A stretch of 25,765 bases of DNA, taken from assembly GCA_030043495.1 (NCBI GenBank), contig JASHXO010000096.1, positions 1 to 25,765 of the forward strand, given 5' to 3'. The translations under genes were made by a program, and so were the position numbers. The stretch's first letter is position 1. Each line of letters starts with the position of its first letter. The notes under the pieces were generated by a model. The model was not told the DNA's origin and made no database searches. It saw only the letters and a list, made by a program, of their open reading frames with translations. Below are positions 1 through 7,946 of this stretch, one piece after another. The DNA is from Candidatus Rhabdochlamydia sp. Its GTDB lineage: Bacteria > Chlamydiota > Chlamydiia > Chlamydiales > Rhabdochlamydiaceae.

Positions 1-284
<284 letters not shown>

Positions 285-292
285 GAGGATCA

Positions 293-1576
293 ATGTCTCA
301 CATCTTGACTGACTTTAAGGCGTTTCTAGATTCTTCTCCGACCTCATGGCATGCGGTCAGAGAGATCGGAAACCGCTTGGCGATTCGAGAATTTCATCCT
401 TTGAATGAAGAAGAAAAATGGCATCTCGAATTGGGAAAAAAATATTTCGTGGCAAGAGGCGGGGCGCTTTGTGCATTTGCTCTGCCTGTGATGAAGCCGA
501 TCCAAGCAATCATTTTAGCCTCTCACACAGACAGCCCAGCGCTCAAACTCAAACCCATTCCCGCTTATCAAAAAGCCAATATGACCCAATTCGGAGTCGA
601 AATTTACGGAAGTCCTCTGCTCACTTCCTGGCTTAACCGCGACTTGGCCTTAGCTGGCAGAGTTGTGATCACAAATAGCACAGGTGAACCCGAGGAACGG
701 CTTGTCTATTTAGACGATGCTCTGTTCTTCATCCCGCAACTGGCGATCCATCTCGACCGCGAAGTCAATGAAAAAGGGCTTCATTTGAATAAACAGGATC
801 ATTTGAGCCCGATTGTCGGACTGTCAGAAGATTCCAAAATGCCACTCGAGGTTTTGGAGAAATTATTGAGGCGCCATCTCTCTTTTCATTCTTTGCTTTC
901 TTTTGAGCTTTTTCTTGTCCCTCATGAGCCGTCGCGATTTGTCGGAATCGAAAATGAAATGCTCGCTTCTTACCGTATCGACAATCTCGCAGGCGTCCAT
1001 GCTGCTTTAAATGCAATTGGATTTTTAGATAAGCCAGCGCATCAAAGGCTGCAGCTTTCTCTTTTTTGGGACAATGAAGAAATTGGCTCGCGCTCCAAAG
1101 AAGGTGCAGCGTCTCCATTTTTAAACCATGTTTTAGAAAGAATTGCCTATTCGCTGAAAATCAATCCTGAAGAACATCTCGTATTAAAAAATAATTCCTT
1201 TTGTGTCTCCATTGATATGGCGCATGCTTTAAATCCCAATTATCCTAAAAAATACGAACCTCATCATACTCCTCTTCTTGGAAAAGGAATCGTCATCAAA
1301 TACAATGCCGATCAAAAATATGCCTCAAATGCTCTTTCTGCGGCGATCGTCGTCCATGCATGTCAAATCCTTAACCTCCCTTGTCAATCTTATGTTTGCC
1401 GGTCCGACTTGCCTTGTGGGAGCACAGTAGGACCAATTGTGGCGCAAAGTACGGGAATTAATACTGTCGATATCGGCTGTCCACAACTTTCTATGCATTC
1501 TATCCGTGAAGTCATGGCGACCAAAGACTATCTCGACATGGTAAGACTCCTCACTCATCTTCTCCAAGAAGGATAA
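293..1576 (+). CDS. apeB: M18 family aspartyl aminopeptidase
   Basis: A 427-aa zinc aminopeptidase of family M18, which removes N-terminal, typically acidic, residues from peptides in the cytoplasm; the length is typical. The metal and catalytic residues of the family are visible: H78-T-D80 in HTDSP, D230 in DNLAG, the Glu pair 262-263 in DNEEIGS, D308 in SIDMAHA, and H402 in the C-terminal MHSIRE. The N-terminus (FLDSSPTSWHAV) and the SDLPCGSTVGPI segment are also M18-like. The start has an AGAGGA site 8 nt after the serS stop. The gene ends 4 nt before the next one, so it is probably co-transcribed. In an intracellular parasite it would plausibly recycle host-derived peptides. The symbol rests on similarity to the shorter (about 430 aa) ApeB-type members. 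Confidence 0.93.
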   Translation: MSHILTDFKAFLDSSPTSWHAVREIGNRLAIREFHPLNEEEKWHLELGKKYFVARGGALCAFALPVMKPIQAIILASHTDSPALKLKPIPAYQKANMTQFGVEIYGSPLLTSWLNRDLALAGRVVITNSTGEPEERLVYLDDALFFIPQLAIHLDREVNEKGLHLNKQDHLSPIVGLSEDSKMPLEVLEKLLRRHLSFHSLLSFELFLVPHEPSRFVGIENEMLASYRIDNLAGVHAALNAIGFLDKPAHQRLQLSLFWDNEEIGSRSKEGAASPFLNHVLERIAYSLKINPEEHLVLKNNSFCVSIDMAHALNPNYPKKYEPHHTPLLGKGIVIKYNADQKYASNALSAAIVVHACQILNLPCQSYVCRSDLPCGSTVGPIVAQSTGINTVDIGCPQLSMHSIREVMATKDYLDMVRLLTHLLQEG

Positions 1577-1580
1577 GATC

Positions 1581-2345
1581 ATGACCCTCCCACCTCCTTC
1601 CGAGCATTTCCAAGGTAAAACGGTCGTCGAACATTTGAAAGAGGCGCGTACCCGCGGTGCTATCGCCTCTGCGGAAATTCATGGCACAGAAATGCCGGGA
1701 CATATTTCCTCAGGCGCCGATGCCGGAAAAGAGATGGCAATTGTCCTTTTGATCCTTTGGGTTGTTCTTCCTCATTTTCTAACTCTGCAAAAGGCATGGC
1801 TGCTCATGGTGCTCTTTGCAACTGGATGGGTCATATGGAAAACGGCACGAAGCGCCATGCTTGGATGGGCGCGCATTGAGCGATTGCATCGTGTCATTGA
1901 AGAAGAACGCTGGGAAATTGAACACCATCGTGCGCAAGAAAGAGAAGAACTAACCGAGATGTATCTTGCCAAAGGCTTAACAGGAAAACTTCTCGAAGAG
2001 GTGATTGAAGTTTTGATGGCCGATGACAATCGACTGCTGCGCATTATGCTTGAAGAAGAACTCGGGCTGATGCTCGAAGCTTACGAACATCCCCTCAAAC
2101 AAGCATTTGGAGCTCTTTGCGGATCATTGATCAGCGCTGCGCTCTGTTTGTTAGGATTTTGGTCACATCCCACTTTTGGATTGCCGCTTCTTGCTGCCTT
2201 GGCTGTCATTCTATGTACAGTTATTTCTGCAAAATTGGAGCGCAACCGGGCTTGGAATTCAATCATTTGGAACTTAAGCGTTTTTTGCCTTACTGCAGGT
2301 GCTGTCTATTTTTTAATCCCTCTTCTTGCTAATACTCTTAAATGA
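1581..2345 (+). CDS. VIT/CCC1-like membrane protein, possible iron/manganese transporter
   Basis: A 254-aa protein with about five predicted membrane segments (roughly 51-67, 70-88, 175-193, 199-217, 228-248). A long, Glu-rich cytoplasmic domain lies between segments 2 and 3 (about 100-170: EEERWEIEHHRAQEREEL, then LLEEVIEVLMADDN and MLEEELGLMLE). This topology, five helices with an acidic metal-binding arm after TM2, is that of VIT1/CCC1 vacuolar iron transporters, and the ELTEMYLAKGL and EEELGL segments resemble that family. TM1 and TM2 are not obviously conserved, so transport activity is inferred. AAGGA at 1569-1573 serves the ATG. The gene overlaps the following P1B-type ATPase by ATGA, implying translational coupling and a shared role in metal homeostasis. 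I recall a hypothetical protein at this place beside serS in Chlamydia trachomatis; that synteny is from memory. Confidence 0.72.
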   Translation: MTLPPPSEHFQGKTVVEHLKEARTRGAIASAEIHGTEMPGHISSGADAGKEMAIVLLILWVVLPHFLTLQKAWLLMVLFATGWVIWKTARSAMLGWARIERLHRVIEEERWEIEHHRAQEREELTEMYLAKGLTGKLLEEVIEVLMADDNRLLRIMLEEELGLMLEAYEHPLKQAFGALCGSLISAALCLLGFWSHPTFGLPLLAALAVILCTVISAKLERNRAWNSIIWNLSVFCLTAGAVYFLIPLLANTLK

Positions 2346-4327
2346 ATCGATCCGCACCATTTATCTTCGATGAGTTCTTTGCTTCCGGAAAAGAAGAGAG
2401 TATCAGCCCTTTTCTCACGCCTAAATCAAGAGTTTGGGGCAAAAATTTACCATTGAAAACTGCGGTTTTTTCCGGCGTTTTGCTCTTCGCCTCGTTCACG
2501 ACTTCATTTTTTATTCCCTCTCTATCGAATCTTTTATTGCTGTTCGTATACTTTTTTTCAGGTACTCCAGCACTTTTGGGCTCCATTCAGGACATTAGAA
2601 ACCTTCAGATCAATATCGATGTTTTGATGACGTTGGCTGCGCTGCTTTCGGTCATTATCGGCAGTGGGATGGAAGGCGCTCTTTTGTTAGTTCTTTTCGA
2701 GATATCCGCCGCAATGGAATATATGGTCTCAGAAAAGACCAAAGGCACTTTGCTCAGCCTTCATCAACTTTCTCCCCGATTTGCCTGTGTGATTTCTTCC
2801 GATGGCATACTGTACGATAAAGCTGTCAAAGAAATCCCCGTTAGCACCCGTCTTTTGATCAAAGCAGGCGAAATCATCCCGCTCGATGGAATAGTTGTAG
2901 ACGGGAGTTCGTTCGTCAATCTATTTCATTTGACCGGCGAAAGTCATCCTGTTCCCAAAAAAAAAGGAAACGAAATCCAGGCTGGCGCCAGGAATCTCGA
3001 TGGAACTTTGACCATTGAAGTGACCCGGACAAGCAGCGATTCTACTTTATCCCGTATCATCCAGCTCATTACCCAGGCCCAAGAAGCCAAACCCCAACTT
3101 CAACGGTTCTTAGACCGTTTTGGCAAATGGTACGCGATGGTCATCATGTCGCTATTTTTTATTTTTGCCCTCACACTCCCTTTATTTTTCCCCATTTCCT
3201 ATCTTGGTCCGGAAGGAGGGATTTACCGGGCTTTGGCATTTCTGATTGCGGCGTCCCCTTGCGCTTTGATTATCGCTACACCTACTGCGTATTTAAGTGC
3301 GATTAGCAGTTGTGCCCGCAAAGGGATCCTCCTCAAAGGAGGCATCGTCCTCGATGCCCTTGCAAGCTGCAAGAAGATCGCTTTTGACAAAACGGGAACT
3401 TTGACTACAGGAAAACTGACTTGTGTTTCCATTGAGTCTGTCCCAGCAAAGAAGCCCATATGCAACAATGACGAAGCCATCGCGATTGCTTGCGGACTCG
3501 AACGCAATGCCGTCCATCCCATCGCTGATGCCATTGTGGCCTTTGCTAAAGAAAAATCAATCAAGCCAAAAGAACTCATCGATTTTAAAGCTGTCCATGG
3601 ATTCGGATTAGAAGGAAAAGTCGACCTCAAGGAAAAAATTGTCGATGTATTTATCGGCCACGGAGAGTTTATCGAACAAAAAATACCAGATTCGTTAAAG
3701 AAAAATTGGGACTCCTTGCAAAGCTCAATGAAGCGCGAAGGCCATCTCAGTACTTTGTTACTTGTCGAAGATATGTTATTTCTCTTTCATTTCCTCGATA
3801 CAGTGCGCCCTGAGTCTATCTCTATGATTGAGCGTTTAAAAAGCAAGGAAAATTTAAAACCAATGATGCTCACGGGTGATCATTTGGACATTGCTCAGGC
3901 TGTTGCCGCAAAAGTGGGGATTGAGGATGTTTTTGCCAATTTGCGCCCTGAAGATAAACTCAATAAAGTGACCGAATTTTCCCATGAAGCGGGATTGATC
4001 ATGGTGGGCGATGGAATCAATGATGCGCCGGCGCTCGCGCGCTCCACGGTGGGAATTTCGCTCGGAAAGATCGGCAGCGCAACCGCCATTGATGCCTCGG
4101 ACATCGTTTTTCTCAACGATGATCTGTCATTGCTTGACTGGCTCGTACGCAAAGCAAAACAGACACTCTCCATCGTCAAACAAAACATCTCTCTTGCTCT
4201 TTGCGTGATCGTCTTCGCGACGATTCCTGCTCTGCTTGGACTCGTTCCCCTATGGATCGCGGTCATTCTACATGAAGGAGGGACGGTCCTTGTCGGCCTA
4301 AACAGCTTACGTCTGCTTAAAAAATAA
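2342..4327 (+). CDS. P1B-4-type heavy-metal transporting ATPase
   Basis: A 661-aa P-type ATPase exporting a transition metal across the inner membrane. In order: two N-terminal hydrophobic hairpins (about 38-125), actuator domain with TGES (198-201), transport site SPC (305-307) in place of the CPC of Cu/Zn pumps, phosphorylation motif DKTGT with D349, the nucleotide-domain HP dipeptide (392-393), MLTGD, hinge GDGINDAPAL (556 on), and a last helix with HEGGT (644-648) before NSLRL. SPC together with HEGGT is the signature of the P1B-4 subgroup, whose members move Co, Zn or Fe(II). No N-terminal CxxC metal-binding domain is present, as is common in P1B-4 pumps. The start codon lies inside the stop region of the VIT-like gene (ATGA). 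The substrate is not fixed by sequence; Fe(II) efflux fits the neighbour. Confidence 0.93.
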   Translation: MNRSAPFIFDEFFASGKEESISPFLTPKSRVWGKNLPLKTAVFSGVLLFASFTTSFFIPSLSNLLLLFVYFFSGTPALLGSIQDIRNLQINIDVLMTLAALLSVIIGSGMEGALLLVLFEISAAMEYMVSEKTKGTLLSLHQLSPRFACVISSDGILYDKAVKEIPVSTRLLIKAGEIIPLDGIVVDGSSFVNLFHLTGESHPVPKKKGNEIQAGARNLDGTLTIEVTRTSSDSTLSRIIQLITQAQEAKPQLQRFLDRFGKWYAMVIMSLFFIFALTLPLFFPISYLGPEGGIYRALAFLIAASPCALIIATPTAYLSAISSCARKGILLKGGIVLDALASCKKIAFDKTGTLTTGKLTCVSIESVPAKKPICNNDEAIAIACGLERNAVHPIADAIVAFAKEKSIKPKELIDFKAVHGFGLEGKVDLKEKIVDVFIGHGEFIEQKIPDSLKKNWDSLQSSMKREGHLSTLLLVEDMLFLFHFLDTVRPESISMIERLKSKENLKPMMLTGDHLDIAQAVAAKVGIEDVFANLRPEDKLNKVTEFSHEAGLIMVGDGINDAPALARSTVGISLGKIGSATAIDASDIVFLNDDLSLLDWLVRKAKQTLSIVKQNISLALCVIVFATIPALLGLVPLWIAVILHEGGTVLVGLNSLRLLKK

Positions 4328-4352
4328 GAGAAAATTTCGTGTACGAGGCTCT

Positions 4353-6665
4353 TTAATTCTGATTGTCAATGCGTGCCGGAGTTCGATCGACAACGCGGAC
4401 AGCGACTTTGTGATGCAATCGATTTCTTTCGTGATCGTAGAGTTGGTATGCGACGTCTTTGTAATTTTTTCCATATAGCGTCGTCAAATAGCGATCAGCC
4501 TTTTTACATCCCATCAATTTGATCGGGCCAAATGCATAAGGCACGATTTCACTTAACTCTTCTTCTGTCCAAAATTCTTTTGGCCAAAGCTTCCTAGCTT
4601 TTTCATTGCTAAGCATATAATTGCCCGACTCTTCGTCTTTGACCACTGTGAAAACGTCAATTGAGGGGAAATAGCTCTCTTTCGGGAATAGCTTCAGGCC
4701 AAGTTCATGATCGACAAGCTTATATCCCAATGCAGTAAATTCTTCTGTCAGCGAAAGTAATTTTTCCTTGTCTGCTTCATGGATCTCCAAGTCACCGTCA
4801 TCATCCCAAGGAATTAGTCCGCCATTTCGATCAGCGCCAAGAATTGTGCCGCCGTCCATCCAATATTTAATGTCATGTTTGGTCATTATCTCGTGCAACG
4901 CCTGTAACATTTCATAAATTTTACGGACATTTTCCGGCGATGTCCGTTCAAACACAGCATCTGTGGCAATATTATCCCGATGATAGACGTCAAAAACTTT
5001 GACAGCTTCGTCGATAAGTCTAGGAATGACCTCGTCTGCAGGAATTGGATCATAATCAGCCTGGTTGGTTTTTTCTAGCTCTTCTTTAAGCTGAGCTGGA
5101 AGTTTTTCCAACGATTCTATTTTTTCACCGACTTTATGTCGTGCCATCTGGTTACCATTGCAAACTTCCCAGGGATGTTCAGATGTCACTTGGAATAATG
5201 TTTTAACCTTCAGTTGTAATGCTTCCGCAGTTGCGGCACCACCCGGTTTCATTATTTCCACATCTGTCACATTGAGAAAGTCAGCTGTATCTTGTTGGTT
5301 CATTAAAGGACGAATGTCAAAACGGATCTGGGAATGATTTTTATGGGTAGTCAAGTATTCGAGCAAGTCTTCGCGCATTTTGTCATTTGTTCCGCACATC
5401 ACTGCCAGATGCAAGGGGCGAGAATAAACGACAGTTTCGTCTTCGTTCAAAATTCTCACGACATCTTTAATCGTACCAACGCCTTGTTTGCCCATTTGAA
5501 TAGTGACGACTTGGGCGCCCTCTTCAATTTGAAATCGTTCACGAATTGCTTGAATTTCATTAGGTTCGGTTTTTCGTTTAAAAGAGCTGCGTACAGGATA
5601 ACCGGAGTAATCAACAGAAGCTTGGACTTTTTCTATAAGCAGCTGATCAATCTCTTCTTCAGAATGCGACAACCGCAATTGTGAGACAAGTTCCGACTTG
5701 AGCTGACTGCTGGCAGGACGAAGGATTTCTGGATCTGTTGCAGGAAGCCATAATTTTACAACTTTTGGATTGGCATTGGCGATGACTGGCAATAATGCCC
5801 AGCTCAATTCGTAATCGCAATGGATAAAGCGCAAAGGGACGCATAAAGAAGAAGCAACTTCCAAGTCACGCTCCCAGAAGTGGCAAGAACTAATGACGAG
5901 GTCCGGATTGAGAAGACGGATTCTATCTTTTAAATCCTTCATGCTCGTGTCGGCAATAAAATCATTTAATTTCGGCTTTAACTGCCAGATTTGATTGGCG
6001 AGGTGAGTTTCTTTTGCTTGTTGATAGATCTTATCATAAACATCATCAACGGAAAGAAGCCCTGAGGCCACATAAACAGGATCTGAAGGCCTTCCAACAT
6101 CAGCGATATCGATAATGGTTACACGATATTTAAGAGGATATTGATTTAAAATTTGAGCGAGTGCGTCAGCAACACTTTTATGTCCGCCGCCGCCTGTAGT
6201 CGTGATGACCACGACATTCAGAGGGTCATCGATATTTCTCACCAATGGGAAGTTCGAAGGTTGTTCAGCACAGCGAATTTCTTCAAAGAAAGCACTTAAG
6301 TTCTCTGTATATTTTGAAAAGAGAATAGTAATAGGTTTTTCGGTCTCTCCTATCCAGTACTGGTCAAAAGGAAAAAAGCCCAAATAACGGATGTTTTTTA
6401 ATATCCATGCTTCAAATAACTCGACTTCATCTTTCTGCATCACAGAGCGCAAATGCTGAGTAAAGCTTTTAGCGATGATCTCTGCTTTTTCAGGATCATG
6501 TATTTCTCTATCGACTTTTCTGTGAAATTCTGACTCGAATGTTCTCCGCCGAAGGGTTCTGCCATCACCGATCGAAATTGTATCTTGGGAATCGACATCT
6601 TGGAAGTGAGAAACAAAATCCCGAAATTGCGCAACAACTGAAGTGTTATTGTTAATTACAGACAT
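4353..6665 (-). CDS. GT-B glycosyltransferase fused to LicD domain
   Basis: A 770-aa protein. Residues about 1-145 are unassigned. About 148-555 form a GT-B fold of the MurG/MGDG-synthase type: VVVITTTGGGGHKSVADAL (GGGGH at 158-162) is the acceptor-side glycine loop, and IMKPGGAATAEAL (KPGG at 473-476) is the donor-nucleotide site. About 578-740 is a LicD/fukutin-like nucleotidyltransferase domain with GGTILGADRNGG and the acidic motif IPWDDDGDLEI (D621, D622, D623, D625), then YGKNY. LicD enzymes transfer phosphocholine or similar phospho-groups onto glycans, so one chain could build and decorate a glycan or glycolipid; that is inference. I start at the ATG at 6663-6665 rather than the in-frame TTG at 6702-6704, because the promoter at 6708-6736 places the transcript start near 6701. 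It converges on the ATPase with a 25-nt gap. It may be an envelope enzyme or an effector. Confidence 0.82.
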   Translation of the reverse strand: MSVINNNTSVVAQFRDFVSHFQDVDSQDTISIGDGRTLRRRTFESEFHRKVDREIHDPEKAEIIAKSFTQHLRSVMQKDEVELFEAWILKNIRYLGFFPFDQYWIGETEKPITILFSKYTENLSAFFEEIRCAEQPSNFPLVRNIDDPLNVVVITTTGGGGHKSVADALAQILNQYPLKYRVTIIDIADVGRPSDPVYVASGLLSVDDVYDKIYQQAKETHLANQIWQLKPKLNDFIADTSMKDLKDRIRLLNPDLVISSCHFWERDLEVASSLCVPLRFIHCDYELSWALLPVIANANPKVVKLWLPATDPEILRPASSQLKSELVSQLRLSHSEEEIDQLLIEKVQASVDYSGYPVRSSFKRKTEPNEIQAIRERFQIEEGAQVVTIQMGKQGVGTIKDVVRILNEDETVVYSRPLHLAVMCGTNDKMREDLLEYLTTHKNHSQIRFDIRPLMNQQDTADFLNVTDVEIMKPGGAATAEALQLKVKTLFQVTSEHPWEVCNGNQMARHKVGEKIESLEKLPAQLKEELEKTNQADYDPIPADEVIPRLIDEAVKVFDVYHRDNIATDAVFERTSPENVRKIYEMLQALHEIMTKHDIKYWMDGGTILGADRNGGLIPWDDDGDLEIHEADKEKLLSLTEEFTALGYKLVDHELGLKLFPKESYFPSIDVFTVVKDEESGNYMLSNEKARKLWPKEFWTEEELSEIVPYAFGPIKLMGCKKADRYLTTLYGKNYKDVAYQLYDHERNRLHHKVAVRVVDRTPARIDNQN

Positions 6666-6707
6666 ATTAATTAAACCATATTTATAAATAATTATTAATT
6701 TCAATTA

Positions 6708-6736
6708 ATTATATAAAAGTTTAATTAACATTTCAA
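6708..6736 (-). promoter_or_regulatory. Promoter of the GT-B/LicD gene
   Basis: Read on the minus strand: TTGAAA (complement of 6731-6736), a 17-nt spacer, then TATAAT (complement of 6708-6713). This is near-consensus for the housekeeping sigma factor (sigma66 in chlamydiae). The expected transcript start is near 6701, giving a leader of about 36 nt to the ATG at 6665. No Shine-Dalgarno sequence is visible in that leader. Confidence 0.65.
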
Positions 6737-6863
6737 TTTCATTAATTAATTTATTTTAGTTATAAATAAATTAATTTTTATTATAAAACCGCAAGTTATT
6801 AGATGTTAATAGATTATCACAATAAAATTAAAATATTTTGTTTAATAAATGCGGAGAGAAGAG

Positions 6864-6947
6864 ATGAAGCCCAAATTCGATTCGGAATTTAGGCAAAACT
6901 TTTATCGAAGGAAAGATCTTTTAAAGAAATTTTTTAAATCTTCATAA
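6864..6947 (+). CDS. Possible 27-aa basic small protein
   Basis: An ATG at 6864 is preceded closely by a purine-rich GGAGAGAAGAG, a strong ribosome binding site, and opens 27 codons ending in TAA. The product is rich in Lys, Arg and Phe (for example NFYRRKDLLKKFFKSS), so it is basic and could form an amphipathic helix. I do not recognise it. Its 3' end overlaps by 6 nt the end of another short ORF on the opposite strand. It could be a real small protein, the remnant of a decayed gene, or chance; the ribosome binding site is the main support. Confidence 0.3.
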   Translation: MKPKFDSEFRQNFYRRKDLLKKFFKSS

Positions 6948-7076
6948 ATATAGTTGATTATTGACGTAGCCGAAACTGCAAAAATTAAGTTTACAGAGCA
7001 CTAGTGCGGCACGTACTTCATTGAATTCGATCACGGGATCAAAGGCGATGAGCGCTAATAAAGAGGATAGGAACAT
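6942..7076 (-). CDS. Possible 44-aa small protein with hydrophobic N-terminus
   Basis: On the minus strand AGGAG sits 8 nt before an ATG (complement of 7074-7076) opening 44 codons to TGA. The N-terminus MFLSSLLALIAF is hydrophobic and signal- or membrane-like; the rest (FNEVRAALVLCKLNFCSFGY) is mixed and holds two cysteines. I recognise no family. The well-spaced Shine-Dalgarno in an otherwise SD-poor AT-rich spacer is the reason for listing it. It lies between two divergent genes and ends tail-to-tail with the 27-aa ORF. It may be a gene remnant. Confidence 0.35.
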   Translation of the reverse strand: MFLSSLLALIAFDPVIEFNEVRAALVLCKLNFCSFGYVNNQLYL

Positions 7077-7164
7077 AGATTTTTCTCCTGGGTATTTTTC
7101 AAAAGTTTGTTAAAAATTAAAGATTCGTTAAAGTTTTGTCAATTAAAGAACTTTGGGGGTAACT

Positions 7165-7935
7165 ATGATTTCCGTTCTTGCAGCAATTGGCATTATGAGC
7201 GCAATGACCGATGAAGCGCGTTTGATTCTCGAAAAGATGGAAGATAAAGAAACTGTCCAGATCGGCTGTAAAGAGTTTGTCACAGGCACATTTGAAGGAG
7301 AGCCCATTGTTTTCACACTATCTGGCATCGGCAAAGTTTCAGCCGCGACAACTGCAACTTTGTTGATTTCTCATTTTGATGTCGAGAGTATTGTTTTTAC
7401 AGGAGTTGCTGGCGGGGGGGCAGGAACTGAAATCGGCGATGTCGTAATCGGGCACACGTATCTGCAGCACGACATCGATATTCGGCCCATTTTTCCGCAA
7501 TTTTATATCTTTAGCCTCGATCGCCAGACATTAAATGCCGACAATCATCTCTTTGGCATGATGAAAACAGCCGCAGACCACTTTTTTGAGACAGGAATTT
7601 CTTTTCCTGATCTTGGAATCTATTTTCCAAAAGTCCACCCTGGCGTGATTGCTAGTGGTGATCAATTTGTCTGGGATCCTGTTCATCATGAGTTCATTGC
7701 GGAAAATGTCCGAAAGATACTTCCTGGAGGATTTCAGGCTATTGAGATGGAAGGAGCTGCTGTGGCCCAAGTCTGTCATGAACTGCGTGTTCCTTTCATC
7801 GTGATGCGAGCAATCTCTGATAAAGCTGATCATTCTGCAAAAGTGGATTTTTTGAATTTTACGCAACAGGTTGCCAGCCTTTATTCGTATGGAATCCTCA
7901 AGGAGTTTATCAAGCAATGGAAAGCTGATAAATGA
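7165..7935 (+). CDS. mtnN: 5'-methylthioadenosine/S-adenosylhomocysteine nucleosidase family protein
   Basis: A 256-aa nucleoside phosphorylase-fold enzyme of the MTAN/Pfs family, which hydrolyses MTA and SAH to adenine plus a thioribose product. Seen: N-terminal AIGIMSAMTDEARLI with E17 at the place of the E. coli catalytic Glu12, SGIGKVSAA, FTGVAGG, ASGDQF, IEMEGAAVAQVC (E194/E196, ribose contact) and MRAISDKAD with the catalytic Asp D219. It is about 25 residues longer than the E. coli enzyme, partly from an insert around 103-155. The start is the ATG at 7165, with GGGGGT just upstream; a TTG four codons earlier is less likely. Some family members, including a chlamydial one, act as futalosine hydrolases in menaquinone synthesis, so that substrate cannot be excluded. 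It converges on the phosphatase gene with an 11-nt gap. Confidence 0.82.
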   Translation: MISVLAAIGIMSAMTDEARLILEKMEDKETVQIGCKEFVTGTFEGEPIVFTLSGIGKVSAATTATLLISHFDVESIVFTGVAGGGAGTEIGDVVIGHTYLQHDIDIRPIFPQFYIFSLDRQTLNADNHLFGMMKTAADHFFETGISFPDLGIYFPKVHPGVIASGDQFVWDPVHHEFIAENVRKILPGGFQAIEMEGAAVAQVCHELRVPFIVMRAISDKADHSAKVDFLNFTQQVASLYSYGILKEFIKQWKADK

Positions 7936-7946
7936 GTGACAATCGA

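Larger units (their letters stand above)
6666..7164. other. AT-rich spacer with two possible tiny ORFs
   Basis: About 500 nt between the divergent GT-B/LicD and nucleosidase genes. 6666-6850 is extremely AT-rich and holds the minus-strand promoter listed separately. 6850-7080 is less AT-rich and contains two short ORFs, each with a good ribosome binding site, that meet tail to tail (listed separately). 7085-7164 is AT-rich leader for the nucleosidase gene, in which I could not place a convincing -35/-10 pair. No tRNA or known small RNA was recognised. Confidence 0.5.

Noticed and set aside
6666..6704. N-terminal extension of the GT-B/LicD protein from a TTG at 6704
   Set aside because: The TTG lies upstream of the transcript start predicted from the TTGAAA-N17-TATAAT promoter; the ATG at 6665 is preferred.
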